A stretch of DNA of 64,000 bases, from positions 120,761,812-120,825,811 of the forward strand of contig OZ023273.1 in the NCBI GenBank assembly GCA_964007475.1. The letters run 5' to 3'. How positions within the stretch are numbered: position 1 is the stretch's first letter; each line of letters starts with the position of its first letter. Shown here in pieces: positions 1 to 12,200 of this stretch. The DNA is from Hybos culiciformis (taxonomy: Eukaryota; Arthropoda; Insecta; Diptera; Hybotidae). The translations under genes and the position numbers were made by a program. The notes beneath the pieces are model-generated. The model was not told where the DNA came from, did not search any database, and saw only the letters and a program-made list of their open reading frames with translations.

Positions 1-2356
1 TAGTTGAGACGTTTTCGTTTCTTAACCAATTGATCGATATGCAAGCAGTAAGAAATAAATAAATCACATGTATCTAAAAAAAACTACTAAAATTGTATTA
101 TTTTTTTTTAGCAGTTTTTAATTCTAATTTCACCTAAAATCTAGGACCTAATAAACGTTCAACATGAAAGATTTAAAAACATGTTTTGTTCTTACACATT
201 ACTAACTTTAAAAATAATCCGTACAATAATCGATTTTTAAACGAAGCTTCCAACTTTGCGAAGTATTCCAACTAAAAGTTCTATTAAATTAAAGTCGTAA
301 GAATTCAATTTTTTTTTGCAATACAATTTAATTATTTCTCATATATTGACTAATTAATCGTCCGCTTAGAATTAAATCATTCCTTGCCTGTAGAGTATTA
401 TTATTACATATGTATGAACCAATATAATTTGCATCGACGCGACGGACGTTATGTATGCAATCTATGTTTAGGTTTTTTAATTAGCAACTCTCAAAAAATA
501 AAATAATATTTATCTAGAAACTGGTTTAAATCATAATTCAATTTGTAAACATTAGAATTTAATGTTTAGCAATTTATTAAATTAATAGAATTCTGCCAAT
601 TACGATGGGTTTTATTAGACTTGAGATAGTTTAACAAATTAGTGCCAAACCATAGCTTTAATTGATATTATAGTATAAATTACAGTATACTATGGTATTT
701 AACCCCAATTTACGAATCTTACTAATCAAGTCTTACAAATAGCACTTACAGTAATTTGCAGAATTTTATTAATTCAATAGAATTGCTGAATATTAAAGTA
801 AGAATATTTTACTTGCTTAAACTGAATTGAGCAATTAAATCGGTCAAGATTTAATTGCCATACATAAACGATGCTTAACTCTAAATTCTAATGATATAGG
901 TAAGTTAGTTTACTTTTGCTTTGAACGCCTCCGGGGACGTTTATTTAAAAAAAAAAAAGAAATACAACGCTTTAGAATTTAAACTTTTTGATGATCGAGA
1001 TATACAGGCTGAAAATATTCCAAATAGTCTTTTAAAGGTTTAAAACAATTTTAATCTACCTAGTAAAACCTAGTAAAACCTAGAAACCTAGAAACTGAAA
1101 TTTAATTCATCACAATGAGTAAATAACCTTTCAACCGTTAAAAATTTCGAATATCACCACTGAACCAACTGACTTTTATTTTTTATTATCTAGTAATTTA
1201 TAACCAAAAATGATTAGCGCAAACCAGATTAAGATCTCCAAATTTTCACACCACATTTCACTAATGGTGATAATAAATTTACAAAACTCAATCTACAACA
1301 TATTGCTGAAATTTATTAAAATTCTATTTTTAATTTTATAAATTTTTAGTTCATTTTATATATTCGTACGAAATTGAACAATTTTTAGAAGATTTGATTT
1401 AATATTTTGTAAATGTTCGTAATGATAATGTGATAAAATTATTATGATTAATTATGAATCATAAATTTTACTTAATATCATTATTTATTTGGATTGCGAT
1501 AATATTTGCAAGGTTATATTTACCTATGTATTTTTACAAAATTTTATTTTGATTGTCAGGCATTTGGATCTCATTTTTCCAAACATTATTTCACTATAAA
1601 TATCCTTTTTACACAATACTTTAATACTTATTTATAATTTTACTCCAAATTTCCAAATTAAAAAACTATTACCTTTGGGATATATATACTGAACGCGATG
1701 TGCGTGACGCAAACGACGGGGGCAAAATTAAAACATATGTCCGTTCAGTATATTCCAGGGGTTAGAATAATTACAATACCATAATTAGTAATGATACAAA
1801 AAGAAAGGGTGCCTTATATTGAATAGATAATTTAAAGAAAAAATGTGTGGAAAATAAGAAAAAATATCCTTAAATAGAGCTGACTCTTTAATTATATAAA
1901 TTCCGTGAATGGAAATGTCAGCTTGTTTTTAAATAAATTGTATGTTTAATAATTTTTTTTTTGAATGGATAATATTAATATCATTGAATTCTCTATATAC
2001 ATAAAAGATATCTCTATATACATAAAAGATATAAGGAGATTTCTGTGCAGTGTAGGCTGGCTTTGTGTCGTTTTGTAGTTGTCCGTCCCAGTGCGACGAC
2101 ATTTGTGCCTTACTTAGCAAAAGAGCTTAAGTCTTAAAAATCAATTTTTGAAATAATTGAATATTTGGAATAATGTAAATATTCTTGACCGTATCTGTTT
2201 TTTGAAAATTTTATTCTACTTTTTGTAAGTTAATGTTAAATCTAATAAGTTTATGTCAAAATCAAAGAAGCATCAATTTTATAATTCTTAATACTTATGA
2301 ATACACAGCGATTGTCATCTAAATCACGAAAATTAAAATTACATAAGTTTTTCCAG
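1..2356. other. AT-rich upstream region, no gene seen
   Basis: No open frame here resembles a known protein. The stretch lies upstream of the first recognisable exon of the LRR gene, so it may hold that gene's promoter and missing first (signal-peptide) exon, but I could not identify an ATG-containing exon with a donor in the right phase. It includes a small inverted repeat at 1684-1753 and a short tandem repeat of CCTAGTAAAA around 1058-1090. Confidence 0.5.
1684..1753. repeat. Short inverted repeat
   Basis: ATATACTGAACG at 1684-1695 is the exact reverse complement of CGTTCAGTATAT at 1742-1753, enclosing about 46 bases of locally GC-richer sequence. It could fold as a hairpin or be the remains of a tiny transposon; no target duplication is clear. 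Confidence 0.5.
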
Positions 2357-5300
2357 AATATCGGCATCAGAGTGTGAAAATTGGGTTATAGAAATTCATT
2401 ATGGTAATTGCACCAAAACTGGAAGAATAATTCATTGTTTTGGAAAAATGGGAAACCTTCATAAACTAAAGTAAGTAAAAAGATTTTATTTTATCTAAGC
2501 TTTTCATAAACTTTTAATCCTTTTTGACTGTTGTTTGAAGTTTGTTATATTTAATATGGATGAACACTAAAAAATCTTTACAAAACTGAAAATAATAAGT
2601 GTATAAGACAATTTTTTTTTATAGAATATATCTATAAGGAAATTTAAATTAAAATTTATTTTTAGCACATTTTCCATCAAAAATGAAAAAACTGACTACT
2701 GTATATCATTCCATTTTCTGTCTGTCCGTCAGTTTGTCTCTTGTCTCGTATTAAAATGTTTATAACCTGGCTGATTTCCCCTATTGATACGTTGGGGAGA
2801 TGTTTAAAAAAAACTCTCGAAAAATATTTTAAAGTTTTGAAACTAACGAACTTTATTTTTAAATCATGTGTAAAGTACAAAAAAACAGTGCACAAAGCTA
2901 GTACATATGGTTTTTAATGACTGTTAAATTAAAATCATTAAACAAAAATATATCATTAATTTTTACTTTTCATTCAAACTTTGTATCAACTTTAGCTTTA
3001 AATCACTGTGAGCCTAATTAATAATACGCGCTTTAAGTTAAAAAAAAATTACAAATTTTTGTAAATGATAAAAATTTTTAAGTAAGTTATTGACTATTTA
3101 TTGATTTTATTAAATTTCAGTTCCGCGAAAGTTCAAAGAGTTGAAGAAGTGATATTGTGTGGTTGGCCAAACTCATTTGATCCAGAAAAAGAATTGGAAA
3201 GTTTTCCAAGCATTCGAGTCCTTCGTATAGAGCATAGTAATTTAACACATTTTTATAATGATTTTTTTGAAAATTTTCATTTGGAGGTAAGAGAAAATCA
3301 AATCCTCTTTTATAAAAAATGTAGTATTATCTTTAGTAGTTTAAATGTTCCAGGCACACTAGCAGGAAAATTCAAAGAGCCTAAGTTCTTTTCTGAATGT
3401 GTTAAAATTCGTGTAACGTGCGGGTTTTACGAATTTTTACACATTCAACAAACAGCTTAGGCTTGCACGCAAGCTTTCTTGCTCGTATAAGTAAAAAAAG
3501 GTACAGCTTTTTTGTACTAATTATACAAATAAAATGTCCTTTAGCATAATCTAAAATCTTAATGACAGTAAGGTTTGATTTTTAGAGTAAAAGCCTCAGA
3601 AAGGTAACCCCAAGAATTAACTGTAATGAGATAATAATTAAAAATATAAAACATATAAAAATGATTTTATTACAGAATATAAATATATCGTGGACAAAGT
3701 TATCTCACATCCAATCTACAGTATTCAAAAAGTTGCACAGCCTCAAGGTAACTGAAAATATAAATGCATAATGATTTCGATTTGAAATATGTACAAAAAA
3801 TCCAACTTAACAATAATTAAAAATCATTTTGCAAGGAGTCGAAGTATTATTATTTTAATTTACAAAATAATAATAAAAATAAAAATAATAAAAAAATCAC
3901 AAACTTCGGACAGACTAATAAATCTCTTTGCCATTTATTTTTGTATTATTTTGTACTTTTATAAATTGTATCTGTAAATATTATGATATGAAATAATGTT
4001 AAACTATTTTAAATTTAAAGTATCTTGATTTGAGATGGAATAATTTAGCACATATTGAATCTCTTGCTTTGCCGGAAACTTTCAATCAACTTTATCTTGA
4101 TGGTAAGTGTTTTTTTATATATTTTAATGAAGATCAGTAGCGGTACCTACACAAAAAGTTTTTTTTAATTTCTAGGTAATCCGTGGAATTGCACTGATCG
4201 TATTATGAAGTGGTTATTAAATTCTCAAAAAAATATTCATGTTTCTGATCGAGAGTTATTACAATGCGCAGATAAAAAATTTGAAAATAAGCATCTTCTC
4301 ACAGTTATGCACTTCAAATGGGTAACGAATAACTGTTATAGCTACACTAAAAAAAATATACTATCGTTGTTGAAATTTAAATTCCATATCAAAAACCTAA
4401 AGTCTGTGAATTTGAAAAGTTTAATTTCTAAAATATTTTGAATGCCATTATTAGCATCATACCGAGAGTTATTTTCATATATAAAATTTGTACACACATT
4501 TATTTTCGTTTAAATTGGCCCAACATATTTAGAGTTCTATATAAATTTATTTTCATTTGAACATTTGGAAGAGTTACTTATATATAAATATATAATAATA
4601 ATAATATGCACTTTCTTTAAAGAACCATGTATACTTTTATGAAATAACTCGACAAAATCAACATTTAATATATTTTATAGTATTTACCCACACTAATGGG
4701 TTGAAAAATCATCAATGAATGCTTTTGTTTTTATTTAAGATCTTAAAAACTGCATGCCAATTTTATGAACTACAAAACTGTACGTGCAACTTGTATTTTT
4801 TGTTAAAAAATCAGGATGGTGGGTTGACACCGCATTATGCGATAAATTGTTCTAGTTTAAATTTAAACAGATTTCCATCATATATTCCGCAGAATACGAC
4901 AACATTTTACGTTATGGACAATCAAGTAAGTTTTCAAATATATGTAAATTCCGTTTCAAATCATAGTTCAATCATTTTTTTCGACCTCTTGAGGAGTAAC
5001 TTTATTGTCATACTCAGGCCCGGCTCGAGGCGTGTGCGAACTGTGCACTGCACGCAGGCGCCGTAGGCGCCATTAATGAAAAGGCGCCTACAAGCCAATA
5101 TGAAATTTAAATTTCAACAAAAATAATTTTTTTTTTTTAAATGTATACAATTTTTTTTTGAGATTTTGATTTTTGGAGCAAACGAACTACAAAATTATCT
5201 GAAATGTTGTCTCGCAAAATTGAAAATGATATTAATCCAGAAAACATTTTAAACTGGATTTATAACAATAATGTTGAAGAACTCTTTCCAAATGCACTGA

Positions 5301-7548
5301 TTTAAGGGTATTACCATAAAGGAAGTATAAATATGAGAAATTCATTCCATACAAAAAAATTAAATTAAAAAAATTCAACAAAAAATACGAAATCAAAAAA
5401 TGAAATCAAAAAATGAAATCACTATCCCATTATGCCTTGTTCGCATCATAATTTAAATTCCACTTAGATTCCGGAAAACAAATTGCCGTTCGCATTACAA
5501 TATTTGATGAGAACTGGAATTTGATGATGTATAAAAAACAATTGAGAAAGAGAAAAAATGTTTGTTGTTAAAAATTTTGACTTTTTATCTCGCTTTTTAT
5601 CAATTTTATTTTGTTTTTTCTTCCTTTTGACTCGAATTTGACAAAAAAAAATTGTTGCCACCTATAACAAAATTTTATAAAGTGAGTGAAAGTAACTATA
5701 AATGTAGAATTCCAAACCTGACAAACTGGAATATAAAAGTGGAATATACAAATTCCGGAATATTTTTTATATGAAAAATCCAGTTTAAATTCCTGAAATA
5801 TTCCGGAAAACAGCATATTCCACAAATATTCTCCTAATGCGAACAGCATATTACCGAGAATTGGGATAGTGATTTCATATAAACCGACATTTTTTGTTTA
5901 GTTTTTTTAATATGAATTTTTTGTATGGAATGAATTTCTCTTATTTATGCTTACTTCGTGGTATTACTAACTTTACCCGTTTCAGTTGCTAAAGGTGAGA
6001 GAACTTTTCCAAAATTAAAACCGATCAAAAATTACTTCAGATCAACTATCGGGCAAGAAAAATGGAATTTAGCTAATGTTTGCTTTTTGTAGCCTTTGAG
6101 TATCTAATTGAAAACTTTTTCAAAGGCGCCAATCATTCCTTGCACACACACAAAAAAAACCACGAGCCGGGCCTGGTCATACTCTTTGTCATCTTGGAGA
6201 TAAATTATAATTTGCTACTACGGTTCAAATTTTTCCTTGACGAATTATGAATTATGATATATTTGCAAATCATTTAACTTGTTTTTTTTTATGAAACATA
6301 CAGAGTCCTTTCGATTTTTTATTTAAAATTATTTGGAAAACCCGACCATATCTAAATCCAAAATTTTAAAGTTATTTTTTAAACATTAAAATCCAAATAT
6401 GTAAACATCGCACATTAGCAAGGCGGGTTATATCACGGCTAGAGAAAAGAACCTCACATAACATGAAATGAATAAGATAATCAGAGTTAAATTAGCTTAA
6501 ACAGGATTACATTAGAAATATACAATACGCGAAATTTTGAGAAAAGCCAGCAACGGTACTTCATTTAGATCTACGAAGGTGCAACGGTTAGAACTAGAAT
6601 AGTAAAGATGCTTGAGATGTAGATACTTTCTACACGTCCTCGAGGAGTTAAAAAACACAAAATTAGGAAAAATAATTGATTCAAAATGAAATTGCTAATG
6701 ATTCAACCTTAACTGCCTATGAAAGGAACAAGTTGTGTAACTTTTATGGTATAATTCAATTTCTAACATTTTTTTCTTTCCAATCTCAAAGATTACAGAT
6801 TTACGACCATTAAGAAATAATATGTATTATCGGAATGTCTTGGATTTATATCTAGATGGTAATAAAATTCAAAGTATTGATGTTTTAGGTAATAATATTT
6901 TATATTAAAAGTTGTTATAAAATAAAAAAAAACAATTTCAACTTTTAGAAGCTGGATATTGGCTTCGAAATTTTCGTGTTCTTAGTTTACGTAGAAATTT
7001 ATTAAGCAAACTTCCTATGTACGCTTTGAATAATGCTTTGGATACAAATAAGAACGTGATAAACCTTCAACTGTCTCAAAATCCATGGATTTGTGACTGT
7101 AAATTTACTATGCGCTTTCAAGCTAGTAAGTATTATTATTTAATAATTAAAAATGTGAGATTATATTATAGCAAAAAATCTGAAGTAAATGTGCCGCAAA
7201 TCCCACTGATCAACCCGCCCGAAAATATCTTATATTTAGAAAATTATGTAATAAAAAATTTAACGTACTTAATTTTTAGCTTTAATGAAGTTCAATAATA
7301 TAATAAAGGATGCACGGAATGTAACCTGCCACTATATGGACAATGAGAAACGCATTGTAGGAAGAGTTCTCGAATTAGAAAGACATTCAGTTTGTAAATT
7401 GCCTGATGATTACAAAATACATTCTTTAGATTTATTAAATGGATTTTTGCTTCTTCTAATTATTTTAGTTTTACTAAAATTAGTTTATGATTATTATAAT
7501 TATCGCACATACGGTAAATTACCGTGGATTATAATGAAATTACCGTGA
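2357..7548 (+). CDS. Leucine-rich-repeat transmembrane protein (5' end not found)
   Basis: Nine exons join in phase: 2357-2470, 3121-3286, 3676-3747, 4021-4102, 4176-4321, 4740-4925, 6792-6888, 6949-7125 and 7280-7548, giving about 435 residues ending in TGA. All junctions are GT..AG. The protein opens with a cysteine-bearing N-cap (SECENWVIEI), then leucine-rich repeats (FPSIRVLRIEHSNLT, LKYLDLRWNNLAHI), an LRR C-cap (GNPWNCTDRIMKWL), a second N-cap-like block (NCTCNLYF), more repeats (VLSLRRNLLSKLP), a second C-cap (NPWICDCKF) and a hydrophobic segment near the C terminus (GFLLLLIILVLLKLVY) followed by a short basic tail. It is therefore probably a type I cell-surface protein. The layout recalls the insect LRR proteins singed wings 2 and halfway, but I cannot decide between them from sequence alone. 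The start codon and signal peptide are missing. Intron 4926-6791 carries nested transposons. Confidence 0.85.
2667..2745. repeat. Dispersed repeat, second copy
   Basis: Left-hand member of the family described at 62483, in an intron of the LRR gene. Confidence 0.45.
5015..6175 (+). mobile_element. Degenerate hAT transposon with 8-bp target duplication
   Basis: The left end reads CAGGCCCGGCTCGAGG and the right end is its inverted copy (CCACGAGCCGGGCCTG). Both are flanked by the 8-bp direct repeat GTCATACT (5007-5014 and 6176-6183). TIR type and duplication length fit the hAT superfamily. Inside are fragments of a hAT transposase C-terminal dimerisation region: a left piece ending around LFPNAL near 5300 and a right piece with VAKGERTFPKLKPIKNYF near 5985-6040, as in ZMYM1-like transposases. 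The frame is broken by stops and by a second inserted element (5314-5961), so this is a dead copy. It sits in the intron between LRR exons 4740-4925 and 6792-6888. Confidence 0.9.
5314..5961. mobile_element. Foldback MITE nested in the hAT element
   Basis: This 648-bp insertion starts CCATAAAGGAAGTATAAATA and ends with a near inverted copy (...CTTACTTCGTGG). Similarity between the two ends continues inward for roughly 150 bases, with matched internal blocks such as AAATCACTATCCCA on opposite strands. The 5-bp duplication TATTA lies at 5309-5313 and 5962-5966. Removing it rejoins the hAT transposase remnant around the LRVLLTLPV region, so it came in after the hAT copy. It has no coding capacity. 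Superfamily not assigned. Confidence 0.85.
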
Positions 7549-7687
7549 TATTATGTGAAAATTTATTAAAAAAAATAGTTAAAATTGTTGGATTTTTTCG
7601 TTTTCTTAGAACATTTAACAAGTTTTTTTTCTAGTTTACTAGTCGATACTGGCGCGAACGTTGTTTTACTCCAGCGCAGTCTTTACC

Positions 7688-7693
7688 AATAAA
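7688..7693 (+). terminator. Candidate poly(A) signal of the LRR gene
   Basis: This is an early AATAAA after the LRR stop codon (7546-7548), about 140 bases downstream. In such AT-rich DNA the hexamer is common by chance; another lies near 8110. Confidence 0.35.
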
Positions 7694-9194
7694 AAAATCA
7701 AATTTGGCATTAAAAATAATTGAAAATGGTGAAAAAAAAAATCGAAAAAGGTTTCAGCTCCGAAAGTAGTCGACCAAATGTCATGAAAAGCTGCCTTAAA
7801 CGAATTTCGAAAAATAACCTTTCCCATTGTACTGGTTTCGTCCCAATGGGATAATTGGTTCAAAAGTTTAAAGGTTAGATACAAAAACGGGCTTCAATTT
7901 TTATATAGATAAATTAATAATTTAATTTTATAAAACAAGAATTCAGCTCTCGAATTGTACTTAATTGTTTGCAGAAACGATTAATTTAAAGATTTGATTT
8001 TATAGTAATCTAGATGGTCAGCATAATGGATTTTTATTGTACGATGTGATATTGAAACCCTCCTAATAGTCTCCTAGTTTAATATATTGTATATATTATA
8101 TTTTACATGAATAAATATATGCATTTACGTCTAAAACAAAGCTTCTAATACTGAATTATTCAAAAATTATCAACAAATTTCACTATCATATAAGTAATTT
8201 CAATTTAGTATGGTTTGAATAAAAATTCGATCTTTAATTACGAAAAATTGTGTACTAGCTGACATTGTGTTACGATTCCATAATTTTATGAAATTTAAAA
8301 CAAATCAAATATGTTTCTGCTTGAAAAAAAAAAAATTAAAATTATTTTCCAATAAAAAAATTCTGAAATTTTGACCTTTATTTCAATTTTGAGAATAGAT
8401 TTCTTACACTCAGTAATTAAATTAATTTGTTTTATATTATTAATGAAATTTTTCTTAACACTTAAGAGAATTAGAAAATTACCATTCAATTATAGTAGAA
8501 AACCATCATCTGGATGTAAATGGGGGATAAAACCTTGAGATAATCTCTCTCCAATTGAATAGGGGCTTGAAAAATAACATATCATCATTTCATATATTTA
8601 AAAGATATATTAAATTTTATATTGAAAACTAATTTAAATGTAAAAGTAAATATAATAATATAACACATCATATTTTCAAAACGAAAATTACCTGCTATTT
8701 TTTTAATACCAAATTTATAATATTGAGAGAGGAAAATTTTTCGTCAAAAGTCTTGCCTACAAAACACATAGATACATATACTTATAAATTTTATATTATA
8801 CATAATAATGATATTTCAAATAAAGGAATTTGTAAATATAATAAATATAAACCAAAAAAAAATAAAAAAAATTTACAAACGATGGCCAGTTTCATACATC
8901 TGAAAAAAAAGGAAAAGCAAATATTCGTACTACCTATTATGTAAAAAAAATATTAAATTTTTGAAAAAAAATTCAATAAATTTGAAGATTCAAAAAAACT
9001 TTTCTATCAGATATAAAAGTTTTCAAATTAAAATAACATAAAAAATAATACATGTTTAATGAATAAAAAAATTAATATATTTTTAATATATAATTAAAAT
9101 TAAACCATTACAATGATCTTACCCTTTTGGTACAATTTTGTTTAAACTTACCTCTCCAAAGTTTTTCATTAAATTTTTATTTTTAAAATATACT

Positions 9195-9256
9195 TTTTGC
9201 AATCCCAAGTGAATAAAAAAGCCCAAGTTTTGTTTGCAATCCCAAGTGAATAAAAA
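9195..9256. repeat. Short tandem duplication
   Basis: The phrase TTTGCAATCCCAAGTGAATA occurs twice, 38 bases apart, with near-identical surroundings. It is a local duplication without coding content. Confidence 0.7.
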
Positions 9257-12200
9257 GGAAAAAATATGGCCGTTAATTACATAATAAATTTGGTCAAATG
9301 AATTGAAAAACCATCACTTATTTTGGCCAGATTTTTTTTTTGTCTTTATTGAGTAAATATTTATTGATGGCTTATAAAGGTTAACAAGAAAATGCAAATT
9401 AATTAAATTGAAGACAATTCAAAAAAATCCTGAAATCAGAGCGGTAATACGATACGAATAATACTAAATTAAGAATAACAACAAAAAAAATTATATACAT
9501 AAGTCGATACTGTATTAGGACGAATTGTTACTGCACTTACATACATTTGCAACATTTGCAAAATATATTCCTTCACTTTTCCAAGCTTGAAAATAATTTA
9601 TAGTGTATAAGTTCGTTTATAACGTCCAAAAATCGACAGTCTATCATTATTTGTTCTGTTATGATGCAACCTGTAACCTATAATAGTTTTCAAAAATTGT
9701 TGTTCATAATAACCCTTTTTGTAAATAATGATACTTTTGAAAATTATGATCTACATTTAAAGCTTAAGTAGTACAACAAATATGTAACATTAAAGTGTTT
9801 TAATGACTAACCTAAAGTAAAGATATGATGGAAAATGTTGTAACGTATCCTCAAACTGACAAAAATAAAACTTTTTAGACGTACTCTTAGCAGTTTGTGA
9901 CGATTAATTTTTAGATGTGGCCAAAAAATGTTTTTTTTTTTTTTAAATAAAACAAAGCAGGAATTTTAATTTTATAAATTCGAAAACGATAATACAGCAA
10001 GGTCGTGATTATTGGTCAAATAAATTTAAATTCGAAATAATAACGCTAAACAAATACACATTAAGAATTTCAATAAAATTTAAGAGATTCTAATTCTAAT
10101 CCATCGTTTCAATATTTTCAGTTTTTATTTCTATTACAACGTACCAATCAGAACCGAATTATAACTAATTTATTGTTTTTAGTGAAATAACATTATATTT
10201 TAAGACAAATATCTTAAAAAATCATAAATAAATTATTTTTTATTATCGCAATTTATAAAATATAAACTTCAATTATTGATCATGTTATTATTTTATAAAA
10301 GAATTCAAATAGTACATCGTAGTAGGAAAATTTAAATGATTTTCTTTCTGATGGTAGAACTTTGTACTTACTTAACGAATTATAACAATCTTTTACGTTT
10401 TTTAATGTTTATTCCATCCATCATGGTTTTAACGTTAAAGACGAGCCAAAAAATTATGTTTTCAAAACATTAATTTATTTGTAATCTTAGAACACGACGG
10501 AATGCGTTTAAATGATGTTTTAAGTCAATTAACTTATTTAATATTAAGTAGGTAGAAGTGAATTAATAGACGTTATTTGCATTCTTGAAATATTAAAAAA
10601 AAATTTAATTACTCTCCACAAAAGTTTTTTTTTTTTTTAAATAAAAATAAATTATAATTTGAAAGGCTAGAGAACTTTCTTGCAGTTTTACGTTACAGAA
10701 ATTATAATAAAACCTAGTTGGATCGCATATTAAATAATTGAGTTATAATTTTTTTAGAAAAATTTAATAAAACTGAAAATGTTGTTTAACGATAGGATAA
10801 GAAGGTTTTTAATTCTAATTGAAGTCATGTAATAACAAGAAATTTTTTGAATAAATTCGGGTAATATCGAATAAATTTCACAAATTTCCAAAATTAAAGA
10901 AAGTAAAATTATTTGATATTTTAAAAAATTAAGTAGATTGGAAAATAGAATTTTATCAATTAATATTATATTTTAATATTATTAGATTATATTTTTTGGT
11001 TTAAAGGAATTACTTTTCAAATCCATTTTTTATTTTTGTAGGTCAATTCTACTTTCAAAAAAAAAACTCTTCAAACGCCTTAAATTGGAGAAACAATTAT
11101 CACATTCCAATTATGTTTGACCTTTCGTTGTTTTGTGAGAATTAACCCAACAATATTAGTTTTTTAATAAAATAAAATAATTAGAAATTTAGAAATCTTC
11201 AGTTTTTTTTTAATTTATTCGAAAGTTTGTAAGCATTTTATTAATCCATATTACCCGAACTTACTTTAATTTATTTTTTATTAATAATATTTTATTAAGC
11301 GATTATGCATTTTCTTTCTTAATATTTGTGTTAAACTTTTTGGTATTTATCAAAGTCAAATTGATTTTCCGAATAGCCTAAATACAGAATCACTTACTTT
11401 AATAATGAAATTATCAGATATTGGAAAGTTATACAAAAATTGGGGATTTATTAATTATTAATGTTACTTAATAAAATATCATAATATTTGAAGAATGAAG
11501 CGATTTAGTTTAATTATTTTTATTATAATCAAAACTAATGTATTATTTTTTCTGGAGAGATTAAATAAAGAATTTATTTTATATATTTAAAATTTTAATT
11601 TGAAAACTTTTGGACTTTCATTTAAATTTTTCATGATAATATATTATGTAAAATGAAATATTTATGTACAATATATATATGTTTTGATAATATTTTATCA
11701 TATAATATTTAAGTAAAGAAATTACGTTTTAACAGCCCTTTTTGGAATCGGTTGCTCACAAAGTCTGTACCAATCAAAGATTCACCCAAAAAAACCTCTT
11801 GAGAAGAAACTGATAAAAAAGAAAAGAAAAATATATGTATTTTCAAAATTTCAATACCAAAAACATGACTCCATAACGATGATAGAAATTCTTACGAGTT
11901 CAAGTTAAAAATTTTTGGTATTAAAATTTTTTGTATAATATTTTTTATATATTTCATCAAATATAATAAGTAATATAATTTCAATTAAATGTTTGTAATG
12001 ATTATAATTTAGTAATATTATGATTATTTAGTATTTTTTATTAATATTACGCACGTATAAAGAAATATTTTTTGACTAATACATACCCTTAAGTTTTTTT
12101 GTATGTGAATATCATTTTCAATAAATTCTTTTATTAAGAATATTTATTTAAATAAAAATCTATAAAATTAGTATCATCCAATACTAGAATTTCCTGCAAT

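Noticed and set aside
8723..8944. 73-codon frame downstream of the LRR gene
   Set aside because: Low-complexity Lys/Asn/Tyr-rich peptide without similarity; expected in such sequence.
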